Below are positions 28,255-37,142 of a stretch of DNA of 64,000 nucleotides, piece after piece. Numbering within the stretch: position 1 is the stretch's first letter; the number at the start of each line of letters is the position of its first letter. The DNA is taken from assembly GCF_900243075.1 (NCBI RefSeq), contig NZ_OEZH01000182.1, positions 1 to 64,000 of the forward strand, given 5' to 3'. Both the position numbers and the translations under genes were made by a program. The notes under the pieces are model-generated. The model searched no databases, was not told the DNA's origin, and worked only from the letters and a program-made list of their open reading frames with translations. This stretch comes from Clostridioides difficile. GTDB lineage: Bacteria; Bacillota; Clostridia; Peptostreptococcales; Peptostreptococcaceae.

Positions 28255-29121
28255 TTATGCTTTATTTACAGACCCACAGACTTTAATCTTTTCTTTTACA
28301 AAATCCTTTACTGATTGAAGACCTGATAATCCATATTTCTTAGGGTCTATAACTTCATAATCTTCATTTAAAACCTTTTTAACACCATTACTATATGCAA
28401 TTCTTAATTCAGTTGCATAGTTAACTTTTACTATACCTCTTCTTATAGCCTCTTTTATAATATCATCATGTATTCCTGAACCTCCATGTAATACTAAAGG
28501 TACTGAAACTACTTTTTTAATTTCTGATAGTCTGTCTAAATCTATTTTAGGGTCACCCTTATATAATCCATGTGCAGTACCTATAGCTATAGCTAATGAA
28601 GATACTCCTGTTCTATCGACAAACTCCTTTGCCTCTTTTGGATTTGTATAATCATTACTATCTCCACCATCTAAATCATCTTCTTTTCCGCCAACTTTTC
28701 CAAGTTCTGCTTCCACTGGTATAAAAGACGGGCTACATGCTTTTACTACTGACTTAGATAAAGATATATTATTTTCAAAACTTTCATGAGAACCGTCTAT
28801 CATTATTGATGTATAACCATTTCTTAAAGCTTTCATCGCAAGGTCAAAACTTGAGCCATGGTCCAGATGCATTGCTACAGGTATCTTTACTCTTTCCGCA
28901 GCAACCTTTGCATTTGCTAGATAATAATCAAGCCCTGCATACTTTACAGTAGACGGAGTAGTTTGTAATATTACTGGAGAATTTAACTCCGCAGCAGCTT
29001 CTATAACAGCAATTACCATCTCCATATTTTCCACATTAAATGCTCCTACTGCATATCCTTCATCTTGTGCTTTTTTAAGCATAGATGTTGTTGTTACTAA
29101 TGCCACATTGATACCCCCCAA
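28255..29121 (-). CDS. Class II ketose-bisphosphate aldolase (GatY/KbaY-like)
   Basis: The 288-residue zinc aldolase has VAMHLDHGSSFD with the catalytic Asp and a zinc His, EAELGKVGGKEDDL, IGTAHGLYKG with a zinc His, and LVLHGGSGIHDD. Length and motifs fit tagatose-1,6-bisphosphate aldolases and also the fructose enzyme. It follows the AgaS-like isomerase gene by 32 bases and shares its promoter. With the PfkB kinase nearby, tagatose 1,6-bisphosphate is the likely substrate. Confidence 0.85.
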   Translation of the reverse strand: MGGINVALVTTTSMLKKAQDEGYAVGAFNVENMEMVIAVIEAAAELNSPVILQTTPSTVKYAGLDYYLANAKVAAERVKIPVAMHLDHGSSFDLAMKALRNGYTSIMIDGSHESFENNISLSKSVVKACSPSFIPVEAELGKVGGKEDDLDGGDSNDYTNPKEAKEFVDRTGVSSLAIAIGTAHGLYKGDPKIDLDRLSEIKKVVSVPLVLHGGSGIHDDIIKEAIRRGIVKVNYATELRIAYSNGVKKVLNEDYEVIDPKKYGLSGLQSVKDFVKEKIKVCGSVNKA

Positions 29122-29153
29122 ATTATTTAATTATAAGATTTTAATCATCACTT

Positions 29154-30317
29154 TTAATATTCATATATTGTTACACCTTTTACTACTCGATTTACTGTTC
29201 CTGTAGCTGATGGTGTATCTGGTTTATTTCCAACTTTTATCGATACAAATAGTGCTATAGTTTGTGCAAACAGTATGTATGGCATTGCAAGATACACATC
29301 TGGCAATTTATTATATTTTTCTCCAAACTCAAACTTTATTCCTGAGAAGTTACTGTCATTTTTTACTGACACTGCACAAGTTAATTTAGCAATTTTATCT
29401 CTTTTTATCTCCTCTAAAACATCTAAGTCATATTTTCTTGTATATGAACAGTTAGATACAAATTCAAACACAAATGTCTTTTCATCAATAAATGATTTTG
29501 GTCCATGTCTAAATCCCATAGGAGAATTATATACTGTAGCTATTTTCCCTGCTGTAAGTTCTAAAAGTTTTAGTTGTGCTTCTTCTGTCAAACCTCCTAA
29601 TCCTCCTGAACCTAGATATACAACTCTATCAAAATCTTTATTTATTAACTCATGTATTTCATCTTTTCTATCTATAACAGTCCTTCCCATTTCAATTATT
29701 GTATGTATATATGACTTCTCTACATCATCTTCTAAACTATCAAATATCAATATAGCAGATAACATCATACATGAAAAACTTCCTGTCATAGCAAAACCTT
29801 TATCATTTGATTTTGATGGCATTAATAACAAGTAATTATTTTCATCATTTTTAGTCATCTTAGCCAATTCTCCTTCTGGATTGCAAGTTATAGCTAAATG
29901 ATAAAAATTATCTACAATCTGCTTCCCTAAATTTAAAGCTGCCAAACTTTCAGGACTATTTCCACTTCTTGCAAAGGAAATTAATAACGTTGGTACATCT
30001 TTTTTTAAGTAATCATATGGATTAGAAACTATATCCGTAGTAGGTATTGCTTCAAATATGTATTTTCTTATATCATTTTTATTTTTAAGATAAGGAAGTA
30101 TTGAGTTGCCTACATAAGCTGAAGTTCCAGCACCTGTAAATATAACTCTAAACTGTCCATGATTATTACCTATTTTATCTATAAATTTACTTAGTTTTTC
30201 TTTGTTGGATTTATAGATTTCATAAGTTTCTAACCATAATTCAGGTTGTTGTTTTATTTCATTAGTTGTTATTATTGCACCTAAATCTTTTAATTTTTGT
30301 TCTTCTAATTTAAACAT
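29154..30317 (-). CDS. SIS-domain sugar isomerase/deaminase (AgaS-like)
   Basis: The product has two SIS domains: VIFTGAGTSAYVGNSI near 60 and VYLGSGGLGGLTEEAQLK near 240, plus PMGFRHGPKSFID that is typical of GlmS/AgaS isomerases. I place the start at the ATG in MFKLEEQ because AAAGGGG lies about seven bases upstream; this gives 387 residues, as for AgaS. AgaS converts galactosamine 6-phosphate to tagatose 6-phosphate and ammonia. It has its own operator-linked promoter. Confidence 0.85.
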   Translation of the reverse strand: MFKLEEQKLKDLGAIITTNEIKQQPELWLETYEIYKSNKEKLSKFIDKIGNNHGQFRVIFTGAGTSAYVGNSILPYLKNKNDIRKYIFEAIPTTDIVSNPYDYLKKDVPTLLISFARSGNSPESLAALNLGKQIVDNFYHLAITCNPEGELAKMTKNDENNYLLLMPSKSNDKGFAMTGSFSCMMLSAILIFDSLEDDVEKSYIHTIIEMGRTVIDRKDEIHELINKDFDRVVYLGSGGLGGLTEEAQLKLLELTAGKIATVYNSPMGFRHGPKSFIDEKTFVFEFVSNCSYTRKYDLDVLEEIKRDKIAKLTCAVSVKNDSNFSGIKFEFGEKYNKLPDVYLAMPYILFAQTIALFVSIKVGNKPDTPSATGTVNRVVKGVTIYEY

Positions 30318-30512
30318 TTTCATTCCCCTTTCATACTTGCAATATTTATTTTTGGTAATGAGGTTATAACCACTTTTAACTGTAAAAAAATATACTCTAT
30401 ACATTTTGATTGCTCTGATAGGTTATTTTTAGTTTATCTTAAACAATTTAATAGAATAGTACTATAGACGTTTTGGCATCTTTATTTTATGATAAAAATT
30501 TATTTAAACCAA

Positions 30513-30528
30513 AGTGGTAATTACCACT
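30513..30528. promoter_or_regulatory. GntR-type operator of the agaS-aldolase operon
   Basis: AGTGGTAATTACCACT is a perfect 16-base palindrome located downstream of the -10 box for the isomerase operon. The same TGGT(N4)ACCA core occurs at 32771 and 32916, both next to promoters, and the gene at 32949 encodes a matching GntR/UTRA regulator. Confidence 0.8.
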
Positions 30529-30534
30529 AATCCA

Positions 30535-30563
30535 AATATAAATTAATTTGAATTTTTTGTCAA
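30535..30563 (-). promoter_or_regulatory. Sigma-A promoter of the agaS-aldolase operon
   Basis: On the minus strand TTGACA (30563-30558) and TATATT (30540-30535) are 17 bases apart, a near-consensus sigma-A promoter. The palindromic operator begins seven bases past the -10 box, so a bound regulator would block initiation. A 190-base leader follows with no gene. Confidence 0.8.
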
Positions 30564-30682
30564 TACATAAAATATTTATATCAATCAATTTTATGGATAT
30601 TCTTTAAAATTAATTGATAATTTTTCTTTATTTAACTACTTATTTATTTGCATAAACTTCACATTTATTTTTTGACACAAAG

Positions 30683-30711
30683 TTTACAAATTTATGTGTC
30701 TGAATTATAAT
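30683..30711 (+). promoter_or_regulatory. Sigma-A promoter of the Gfo/Idh gene
   Basis: TTTACA (30683-30688) and TATAAT (30706-30711) are 17 bases apart, 38 bases before the ATG at 30749. There is no TGGT(N4)ACCA operator right at this promoter; the nearest is 160 bases away. Confidence 0.6.
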
Positions 30712-30748
30712 CAGTTCTGTAAACATAAAAAACCTAGGAGAAAGTATT

Positions 30749-31666
30749 ATGAAAAATATAAAAATAGGTATGATAGGTCTTGGCTCTATAGCTCAAAAGG
30801 CATATTTACCTGTATTAACAAAATCTGAAAGATTTGAATTTGTAGGAGCTTTTACTCCAAATAAAGCCAAAAGAGAAAAAATCTGTAGTGATTATAGACT
30901 CACGCCATTTGATTCTATTGAGTCCTTAGCTAAAAAATGCGATTGTATTTTTCTACATAGCTCTACAGAAACACACTACGAAATTATAAAGATATTATTG
31001 AATTTAGGTGTTCACGTATATGTAGACAAACCTCTTGCTTCAACAGTAGAGCAAGGAGAAGAGCTTATAGAGTTAAGTATGAAAAAAAACTTAAATTTAA
31101 TGGTCGGATTTAACCGTAGATTCTGTCCTATGTACAAAGAAATTAAAAAGAATGCAACAGAAATTGTGTCTATCAATATATGTAAACATGGATTAAATTC
31201 TCTAAGGGATGTTAGATTTGACAGTACACTTATAGATGACTATATACATGTTATTGATACTGCTTTATGGTTAGCAGATGACGATATCGAAATCAATGGA
31301 GAGGATTTATTTTTAACAAACAATAATAATCTAATATTTGTAAGTCATAAATTTAAAAGTAAGGATTTCTCTATAAATACCTCTATGCATAGAGATTCGG
31401 GAACAAAATTAGAACAAGTTGAAATTCTTTCAAAAGGTAAGATTCAAAGAGTTAAAAATCTTAATGTACTGGAAACAGAGGAAGGTGGAAATCTAACTTC
31501 AAAACAAAGTGGTGCATGGGTAGATATATTAAAACAAAAAGGTTTTGAGGATATAGCAAATCATTTTATTGATTGTCTAGAAAATAATAGAAAACCAGCT
31601 ATTAGTGGAGAAGAGTGTATTAGGGCTCAAAGATTAATAGAGAAAATTATAAGTTCTGTAAAATAA
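30749..31666 (+). CDS. Gfo/Idh/MocA-family NAD(P)-dependent oxidoreductase
   Basis: The 305-residue protein has the Rossmann start IGMIGLGSIAQKAYLPVL and the family motif YVDKPLAST, a variant of EKP with the active-site Lys near residue 97. The C-terminal half is the substrate-binding alpha/beta domain. GFNRRFCPMYKEI is typical of sugar or inositol dehydrogenases of this group. AGGAG precedes the ATG. It is divergent from the agaS operon, so a role with an amino sugar is possible but not shown. Confidence 0.85.
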   Translation: MKNIKIGMIGLGSIAQKAYLPVLTKSERFEFVGAFTPNKAKREKICSDYRLTPFDSIESLAKKCDCIFLHSSTETHYEIIKILLNLGVHVYVDKPLASTVEQGEELIELSMKKNLNLMVGFNRRFCPMYKEIKKNATEIVSINICKHGLNSLRDVRFDSTLIDDYIHVIDTALWLADDDIEINGEDLFLTNNNNLIFVSHKFKSKDFSINTSMHRDSGTKLEQVEILSKGKIQRVKNLNVLETEEGGNLTSKQSGAWVDILKQKGFEDIANHFIDCLENNRKPAISGEECIRAQRLIEKIISSVK

Positions 31667-31678
31667 AATTTATTATAA

Positions 31679-31714
31679 AAATAGGCTAGGGGAAAATACC
31701 CCTAACTTATTTTT
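31679..31714. terminator. Bidirectional terminator between the Gfo/Idh and kinase genes
   Basis: AATAGGCTAGGGG pairs with CCCCTAACTTATT through 13 pairs including two G-U, with an AAAATA-type loop, and is followed by T on both strands. The two genes converge here. Confidence 0.82.
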
Positions 31715-31748
31715 ATAAAATACTATGTTTTTTATATATCAAATCTAT

Positions 31749-32678
31749 TTAACTTAACTTTGTTACTTCAACTAAATCCTTATATTTCTCAACTTCTTCT
31801 AAGTCTACAAATCCAGTTTCCATATTTAGAGCATTACTTATGCCACAAGCATTTGCAAATTTAAGTAAATTTTCTATTTTATAACCCCTTAAAATACCTA
31901 CACTAAATCCAGCTATCGTGCTATCTCCACTACCTACAGTATTTACACACTTTACATGTGGCACTTTCACATCATATACACTATCTTTACTTAAATAAAC
32001 CATACCATCCTTTCCTAGAGATATACAAACATTCTTTGCACCCATTTTAAGAAGTTTTTTTCCTGATAAAATAACTTCCTCTCTTGAATCAATAGTGATT
32101 CCTAATAAATGTCTTATTTCATCTATATTTGGCTTTATTAAATATGGTTGAGACTTTAAAGCTACTTTTAAAGCATCTCCTGATGTATCTAATATAAATT
32201 TTATATCATTTTCTCTACATACATTACCTATCTTTTCATAATAGTCGATTGACATATTCTCACAATAACTACCAGATGCCACTAGTATTTTAGTATTTTT
32301 TAATACTTCCTCTATATCATTTTCAAATCTTTTTAAATCACTTTTTTCTACTATTGGTCCCTTTTCTAAAAACTCTGTACTCACTTTATTGTCCTCGATT
32401 ATATTTAAGCAACTTCTAGTTTCCTGCTCTATTTTTGTAAACTTATTTTGTATATCTAGTTTTTTAAGTTCATTTTTTATAAATTCTCCATTAAATCCTC
32501 CTAAAAATCCCATAGCTAAAGGATTTTCTTTTAAAATTTTACATACCTTAGCTACGTTTAATCCTTTACCTCCAGCAGTTGCATTTGTACTTACTACCCT
32601 TTGCACCTCACCTATGTTTATACTATTTACTCTATACATTCTGTCTATAGCTGGGTTAAATGTTATTATTGTAATCAT
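31749..32678 (-). CDS. PfkB-family tagatose-6-phosphate / 1-phosphofructokinase
   Basis: The 309-residue kinase has TFNPAIDRMYRV at the start, GGKGLNVAKVCK (PfkB signature 1) near 38 and the catalytic Asp in TVGSGDSTIAGFSVG (signature 2) near 250. LacC and FruK are alike at this level. Its operator is the one used by the deacetylase regulon, not a fructose operon, so tagatose 6-phosphate is the more likely substrate. Confidence 0.83.
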   Translation of the reverse strand: MITIITFNPAIDRMYRVNSINIGEVQRVVSTNATAGGKGLNVAKVCKILKENPLAMGFLGGFNGEFIKNELKKLDIQNKFTKIEQETRSCLNIIEDNKVSTEFLEKGPIVEKSDLKRFENDIEEVLKNTKILVASGSYCENMSIDYYEKIGNVCRENDIKFILDTSGDALKVALKSQPYLIKPNIDEIRHLLGITIDSREEVILSGKKLLKMGAKNVCISLGKDGMVYLSKDSVYDVKVPHVKCVNTVGSGDSTIAGFSVGILRGYKIENLLKFANACGISNALNMETGFVDLEEVEKYKDLVEVTKLS

Positions 32679-32768
32679 ACTAGATTCTCCTCATTACTAA
32701 GTTTTTACTTTTCTAAATAATAAATTAATATGTAAAACATAAAAAACCTCATCTATAATATATCCTAA

Positions 32769-32816
32769 AGTGGTTATTACCAATTTGAATATAAATTATT
32801 TTACTCATTTTGTCAA
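32769..32816 (-). promoter_or_regulatory. Promoter and operator of the PfkB kinase gene
   Basis: On the minus strand TTGACA (32816-32811) and TATATT (32793-32788) are 17 bases apart. Right after the -10 box comes TTGGTAATAACCACTT, holding the TGGT(N4)ACCA core (32771-32782). The layout matches the agaS promoter almost base for base, including the flanking sequence. Confidence 0.8.
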
Positions 32817-32879
32817 TGTCTCATAATTTCAAAATAAATTAATAGTCCTACCTATTAAATTTTGATTAAACTTTATTTA

Positions 32880-32928
32880 TTGACATAAATTATTCTATAT
32901 TTTATAATCAAACTGTGGTAATAACCAC
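32880..32928 (+). promoter_or_regulatory. Promoter and operator of the GntR-nagA unit
   Basis: TTGACA (32880-32885) and TATAAT (32903-32908) are exactly 17 bases apart, a consensus sigma-A promoter. GTGGTAATAACCAC (32915-32928) lies seven bases past the -10 box and 20 bases before the regulator gene, which points to autoregulation. Confidence 0.85.
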
Positions 32929-32948
32929 TTAGAAAGGACTATATTTTT

Positions 32949-33674
32949 ATGATAAAAAGAAATGATAAAAGACCAATATATGACCAGCTTGTTGAGATAC
33001 TAAGAACTAAGATTGAAAATGAAATGGAACCAAATGATAGAATGCTTTCTGAGAGGAAAATTTGTGATGAATATGGAGTAAGTAGAACTACAGTTAGACT
33101 AGCTATGGCTGAATTAGAACATATGGGATACATATACAAAAGACATGGAAAAGGAACTTTTGTTGCTGCTCTCAGCCAAAATTCTCAAAACTTAATGGAA
33201 AGTTATAGCTTTACAGATTATATGAAAACACAAGGAAAAAAACCAAGTACAAAAGTATTATCATTTGATATAGTAGAAAGTACAAAATATTTTTCTGAAA
33301 AATTAGGTATAACTCCTGGTGAAAAAATAATAAAAATAATGCGTTTAAGACTTGCTGATAATCTTCCTATGATGCTTGAAAGAACATATCTCCCTATGAA
33401 AGAATTTACAGGATTGACACAAGAAAAAGTCGAACAAAAACCTTTATATGAGATATTTAGAGAAGATTATGGTGAGATTATTAAAGTAGCTGATGAAGAA
33501 TTTTCAGCTGGAATAATATCTGATAAGGAAGCAAAGTTATTAGAAGTGCCAGGAGATTCACCTTGTCTAAAATTGCTTCGTACCACATATAACGATGACA
33601 ATATAGTTATTGAATTTACTTTGAGTGTTGCTAGAAGCGATAAATTTGTATATAAAGTAAGGCATGTAAGATAG
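32949..33674 (+). CDS. GntR-family regulator with UTRA domain (NagR/YvoA-like)
   Basis: The 241-residue protein has an N-terminal winged helix, residues 1-70, with ERKICDEYGVSRTTVRLAMA and the wing GYIYKRHGKGTFVA. The UTRA effector domain from about 90 to the end has YLPMKEFTGL and IVIEFTLSVARSDKF. UTRA repressors of this type release DNA on binding amino-sugar phosphates. AGAAAGGA precedes the ATG. The operator in its own promoter and the copies at two other operons make it the local regulator; nagA follows by about 80 bases. Confidence 0.92.
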   Translation: MIKRNDKRPIYDQLVEILRTKIENEMEPNDRMLSERKICDEYGVSRTTVRLAMAELEHMGYIYKRHGKGTFVAALSQNSQNLMESYSFTDYMKTQGKKPSTKVLSFDIVESTKYFSEKLGITPGEKIIKIMRLRLADNLPMMLERTYLPMKEFTGLTQEKVEQKPLYEIFREDYGEIIKVADEEFSAGIISDKEAKLLEVPGDSPCLKLLRTTYNDDNIVIEFTLSVARSDKFVYKVRHVR

Positions 33675-33757
33675 TAAATTAAATAGATTTTCAGAAAACT
33701 AAATGTGTTATAAGTATCAAGACTACAAATGATAGTATAAATTATGAGGAGGTAGTT

Positions 33758-34912
33758 TTGAAAAATTTTATTTATGCAGATAAATTTTTTATGAAATATG
33801 GAGTCAAAGAAAAAGGTTACCTTAGTATAATTAATGGTAAATTTGGTGAATTTCAACAAGAAAAACCAGATACTACTGATAGTGTTATAGATTTTTCAGG
33901 CAAATATGTTGCCCCTGGTTTAGTTGATACTCACATACATGGACTTTTAGGTGCAGATGTCATGGATAATACATTTGAGTCAATAAACACAATTTCAAAA
34001 GGGTTATTAAAATATGGAGTGACTTCTTTCCTACCCACAACTTTAACGGATTCTATAGATACACTGAGTGATTCTATAGAAAATATAAGTAATAACTATG
34101 ATAAAGTTGAAGGAGCAAAAATACAAGGCATCTATCTAGAAGGTCCATTTTTTACAGAAAAATATAAAGGTGCTCAAAACGAAAAGTATTTTAAAGACCC
34201 TGACATCAATATTTTGAAATCATGGCAAAAGAAGTCAAAAAATTTAATAAGAAAAATAGCAATTGCTCCAGAACGTAAAGGTTCAATAGAATTCACAAAA
34301 TACGCTACTAAAAATAATATATCAGTATCTCTCGGTCATAGTTCAGCTAAATTTGAACAGGTTGAACAAGTAGTTAATACAGGTGCTAAAGTGTTTGTAC
34401 ATACATATAATGGAATGAGCCCTTTAAATCATAGAGAACCTGGAATGGTTGGTGCTGCTATGTCACTAAAAGATACTTATGCAGAATTAATTTGTGATGG
34501 ACATCATGTAAGCCCTATAGCTGCTAAAATAATGATGGATGTTAAGTCTAGAAATAATATTGCTTTAATTACAGATTGTATGAGAGCTGGTGCTATGGAT
34601 GATGGCGACTATACTCTTGGTAAGTTTAATGTAAATGTAAAAAATGGTGTTGCAAGGTTAAGTAATGGAAGTTTGGCTGGAAGTGTGTTAACTATGGACA
34701 GTGCTGTGAAAAATATAGTTGATTGGAATATATCAACTTTAGAAGATGCAATAAAAATGGCTACGTATATACCTGCTTTAAGTTGTAATATTGATAATGT
34801 CTGTGGCTCAATATGCCAAGGTATAGATGCGGACTTTATAGTAATAGATAATGACTTTAATATACACGAAACTTATATAAATGGTATATGTAAGTACAAA
34901 GCTAATAAATAA
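33758..34912 (+). CDS. nagA: N-acetylglucosamine/galactosamine-6-phosphate deacetylase
   Basis: The enzyme removes acetate from N-acetyl-hexosamine 6-phosphate. It starts with TTG at 33758, five bases after a strong GAGGAGG. The 384 residues include the metal site DTHIHGLLGADVM, YLEGPFFTEKYKGA, the His of LGHSSAKFEQ, HTYNGMSPLNHREPG, and the catalytic Asp in LITDCMRAGAMDDG. NagA and AgaA cannot be told apart by motif; the nearby AgaS-like isomerase and tagatose-type kinase favour GalNAc 6-phosphate. Confidence 0.9.
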   Translation: MKNFIYADKFFMKYGVKEKGYLSIINGKFGEFQQEKPDTTDSVIDFSGKYVAPGLVDTHIHGLLGADVMDNTFESINTISKGLLKYGVTSFLPTTLTDSIDTLSDSIENISNNYDKVEGAKIQGIYLEGPFFTEKYKGAQNEKYFKDPDINILKSWQKKSKNLIRKIAIAPERKGSIEFTKYATKNNISVSLGHSSAKFEQVEQVVNTGAKVFVHTYNGMSPLNHREPGMVGAAMSLKDTYAELICDGHHVSPIAAKIMMDVKSRNNIALITDCMRAGAMDDGDYTLGKFNVNVKNGVARLSNGSLAGSVLTMDSAVKNIVDWNISTLEDAIKMATYIPALSCNIDNVCGSICQGIDADFIVIDNDFNIHETYINGICKYKANK

Positions 34913-34930
34913 GTTCTATATAAAATTATA

Positions 34931-35045
34931 GGGGCTGTCTCAATAGAGATAAGCCTCTTTTCCCATTGTTGAAATGATGAAAATATATTGATTTTATACA
35001 AAAAGAGTGCCTCATTAAATAAAAAGTTCATTTTGAGACACTACC
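34931..35045. repeat. Possible MITE-like element with short terminal inverted repeats
   Basis: The 115-base stretch between nagA and ctpA starts GGGGCTGTCTCAA and ends TTTTGAGACACTACC, so the ends are imperfect inverted repeats of the TGTCTCAA type seen at the ends of some Firmicute insertion sequences. TTATA flanks it on both sides, a possible target duplication. It has no open frame. It might instead be a long terminator for the convergent genes. Confidence 0.4.
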
Positions 35046-35092
35046 TTTTATAATATTTTTATTTTATAGAACAAGTTTATAAGAGTTAAATC

Positions 35093-36250
35093 CTATTTAT
35101 CAATCTGTTCTCTAAGCCACTTAGTTGCTATATCTAGCTGTTTATTTTCATCTTTTTCTTCAATTGTAGGCTTTATACCTTTTTCATTGATATAATCTCC
35201 ATTAGGTGTAAAATATTGGGCAGTAGTTAGTTTGTATCCTGTTCCATCCTTCAATCTTACAACTGATTGTACCAATCCCTTACCAAAAGTTGTAGTACCT
35301 ACAGAAATACCTTCTTTATTATCAACGATTGCAGCTGTTAATATTTCAGCAGCAGAGGCACTTTCTCCATTAGTCAATACTACTATTGGAAGTCCCAATT
35401 TTTCTTTATCAGATTTCAAGTACTCAGTATTTCCTTTATTGTCTTTTGTATATACTATAGTTCCTTCACCAATTAGCTCATCAGCAACTTCTTTACATAT
35501 ATCCAACATTCCACCAGGATTATTTCTAAGGTCTATTACTAATCCCTTAATATTTTTTGATTTTAATTCTTTTAAAGCTTTGTCAAAGTCAGTATATGTA
35601 CTTGATATAAATTGGGTAATTTCTATATATCCTAAATCATTATCAATTACTTTACTTTCTATACTCTTCTCAACTATCTGTTCTGTTTTTACTTTAAAGT
35701 TTAGTTGTTTATCTTCTCTTAATATTGTCAGTTCAACTGTTTTCCCTTTTTTACCCTTCATCATACGCACAGCTTCATCTGAATTCTTATATGACACAGA
35801 TTTTCCATTGACTTTTACTAATTTATCTCCTGCTTTTACTCCTGCTTTTTCTGCTGGAGAATCTTTCATAGGGACTACCACTAATCCGCCATCTTTTGAT
35901 GCTCCTATATACATACCTACACCAACATAAGAACCTTCACTATCATTAATTAGATTCTCCATTTCATCTTTAGTGTAATAACCAGAATATTTATCATTTG
36001 TCCCTAAGAACAAACCTTTTGATGCTCCATCTACCAAGTCAGCATCTGATACTTTTTTATAAAAATCTTGTTTTATAATAGATTCTAGTCCTAACAACTT
36101 ATCATATTTTTTATAGTCTTCATAGATTTCTTTCGATATTACAACTTTATTCCCCAATGTTAGCTGAAATGCTGATGTAGCCATAGCTGTTATAATTACT
36201 AAAATCACCCCTAAAAAAATAGCTTTCTTTTTTGAAATCACAAGATACAT
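35093..36250 (-). CDS. ctpA: S41 family C-terminal processing peptidase
   Basis: This 385-residue membrane-anchored serine protease acts outside the membrane. One hydrophobic segment at about 9-28 anchors it. A PDZ domain follows from about 100 (VGVGMYIGASKDGGLVVV), then the S41 core with the nucleophile Ser in NGESASAAEILTAA and the catalytic Lys in TTTFGKGLVQSV. CtpA proteases process signalling proteins and spore-coat factors in Firmicutes; the target is unknown here. It is divergent from the cyclo-ligase gene. Confidence 0.92.
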   Translation of the reverse strand: MYLVISKKKAIFLGVILVIITAMATSAFQLTLGNKVVISKEIYEDYKKYDKLLGLESIIKQDFYKKVSDADLVDGASKGLFLGTNDKYSGYYTKDEMENLINDSEGSYVGVGMYIGASKDGGLVVVPMKDSPAEKAGVKAGDKLVKVNGKSVSYKNSDEAVRMMKGKKGKTVELTILREDKQLNFKVKTEQIVEKSIESKVIDNDLGYIEITQFISSTYTDFDKALKELKSKNIKGLVIDLRNNPGGMLDICKEVADELIGEGTIVYTKDNKGNTEYLKSDKEKLGLPIVVLTNGESASAAEILTAAIVDNKEGISVGTTTFGKGLVQSVVRLKDGTGYKLTTAQYFTPNGDYINEKGIKPTIEEKDENKQLDIATKWLREQIDK

Positions 36251-36402
36251 CTCCTTTTACATAAACTATTATTATTATATGACTAGCTGTTATTTTTATT
36301 ACATTTACCCAAATATATTGCTTTATTACAATAAACTATACTAAAATTTATATTAAATATAATTGCTGTACACATTATAACATATTAAGGGAGGAATATT
36401 TT

Positions 36403-36972
36403 ATGAAAAAAGAATTTAGGAAAAAAGTTATTGAATCCAGAAAAAACAAAAGTTCAAACTTTGTACTTAGTAATTCAAATTTAATAACAGAAAAATTACT
36501 TCAAATGGAAGATATAAGAAATGCAACTAATATAATGCTTTATCTAGATTTTAACAATGAAGTTCAAACAGATAATTTAATCAAAAAACTTTTGTCCTTA
36601 AAGAAAATAGTCTCAAGCCCTATAACAATAAAAGAAAATCATACATTAATCCCTACTCAAATAACAGATTTAAAAGATGGATTGAGAATTGGAGCATATG
36701 GAATAAGAGAACCTAACGAAAAATCACCTAAAATTGATATTAAGGCTTTAGATGTTGTAATTGTACCAGCTGTAGCATATGATATACATTGCTATAGACT
36801 AGGATATGGTGGAGGATTTTATGATAGATTTTTAGAAAACTTAAGAAAAGATGCTATAACTATAGGAATAGCATTTGATTTCCAGATATTCGATTCTATT
36901 CCAAAAGAAAGTCATGATGCACAATTAAATTATATCATTACTGAAACTAGAATTATTACACCAAATAATTAG
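36403..36972 (+). CDS. 5-formyltetrahydrofolate cyclo-ligase
   Basis: The 189-residue enzyme converts 5-formyl-THF to 5,10-methenyl-THF using ATP. The C-terminal signature RLGYGGGFYDRFL and VIVPAVAYD are clear, and the N-terminal basic stretch FRKKVIESRKNK binds nucleotide. GGGAGGAA stands ahead of the ATG. It is monocistronic between the protease and a terminator. Confidence 0.92.
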   Translation: MKKEFRKKVIESRKNKSSNFVLSNSNLITEKLLQMEDIRNATNIMLYLDFNNEVQTDNLIKKLLSLKKIVSSPITIKENHTLIPTQITDLKDGLRIGAYGIREPNEKSPKIDIKALDVVIVPAVAYDIHCYRLGYGGGFYDRFLENLRKDAITIGIAFDFQIFDSIPKESHDAQLNYIITETRIITPNN

Positions 36973-37036
36973 AACCTTAAGTATTTTTATACAGTAATAA
37001 ATTTTACTTTTAATATCTTAACTCAATAAGCATTTT

Positions 37037-37102
37037 AAGTCATGGCTTTTACAATAATAAGAACCATACATGATTTACTTATATTAATAAAAACCATGAC
37101 TT
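37037..37102. terminator. Terminator between the cyclo-ligase and PrcB-like genes
   Basis: AAGTCATGG and CCATGACTT pair and can extend with AT pairs, with a long loop. T runs flank both sides. The neighbouring genes converge here, so both may use it. Confidence 0.6.
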
Positions 37103-37142
37103 TATTATATAATACGCAGTTATTTAATTATAAAATATCTTC

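Noticed and set aside
30318-30404. N-terminal extension of the AgaS-like protein
   Set aside because: The extra 29 residues match nothing in AgaS proteins and would start upstream of the good AAAGGGG site.
33467-33859. Minus-strand open frame of 130 codons over the gntR-nagA junction
   Set aside because: It is antisense to two genes with clear domains and strong RBS, and has no RBS of its own.
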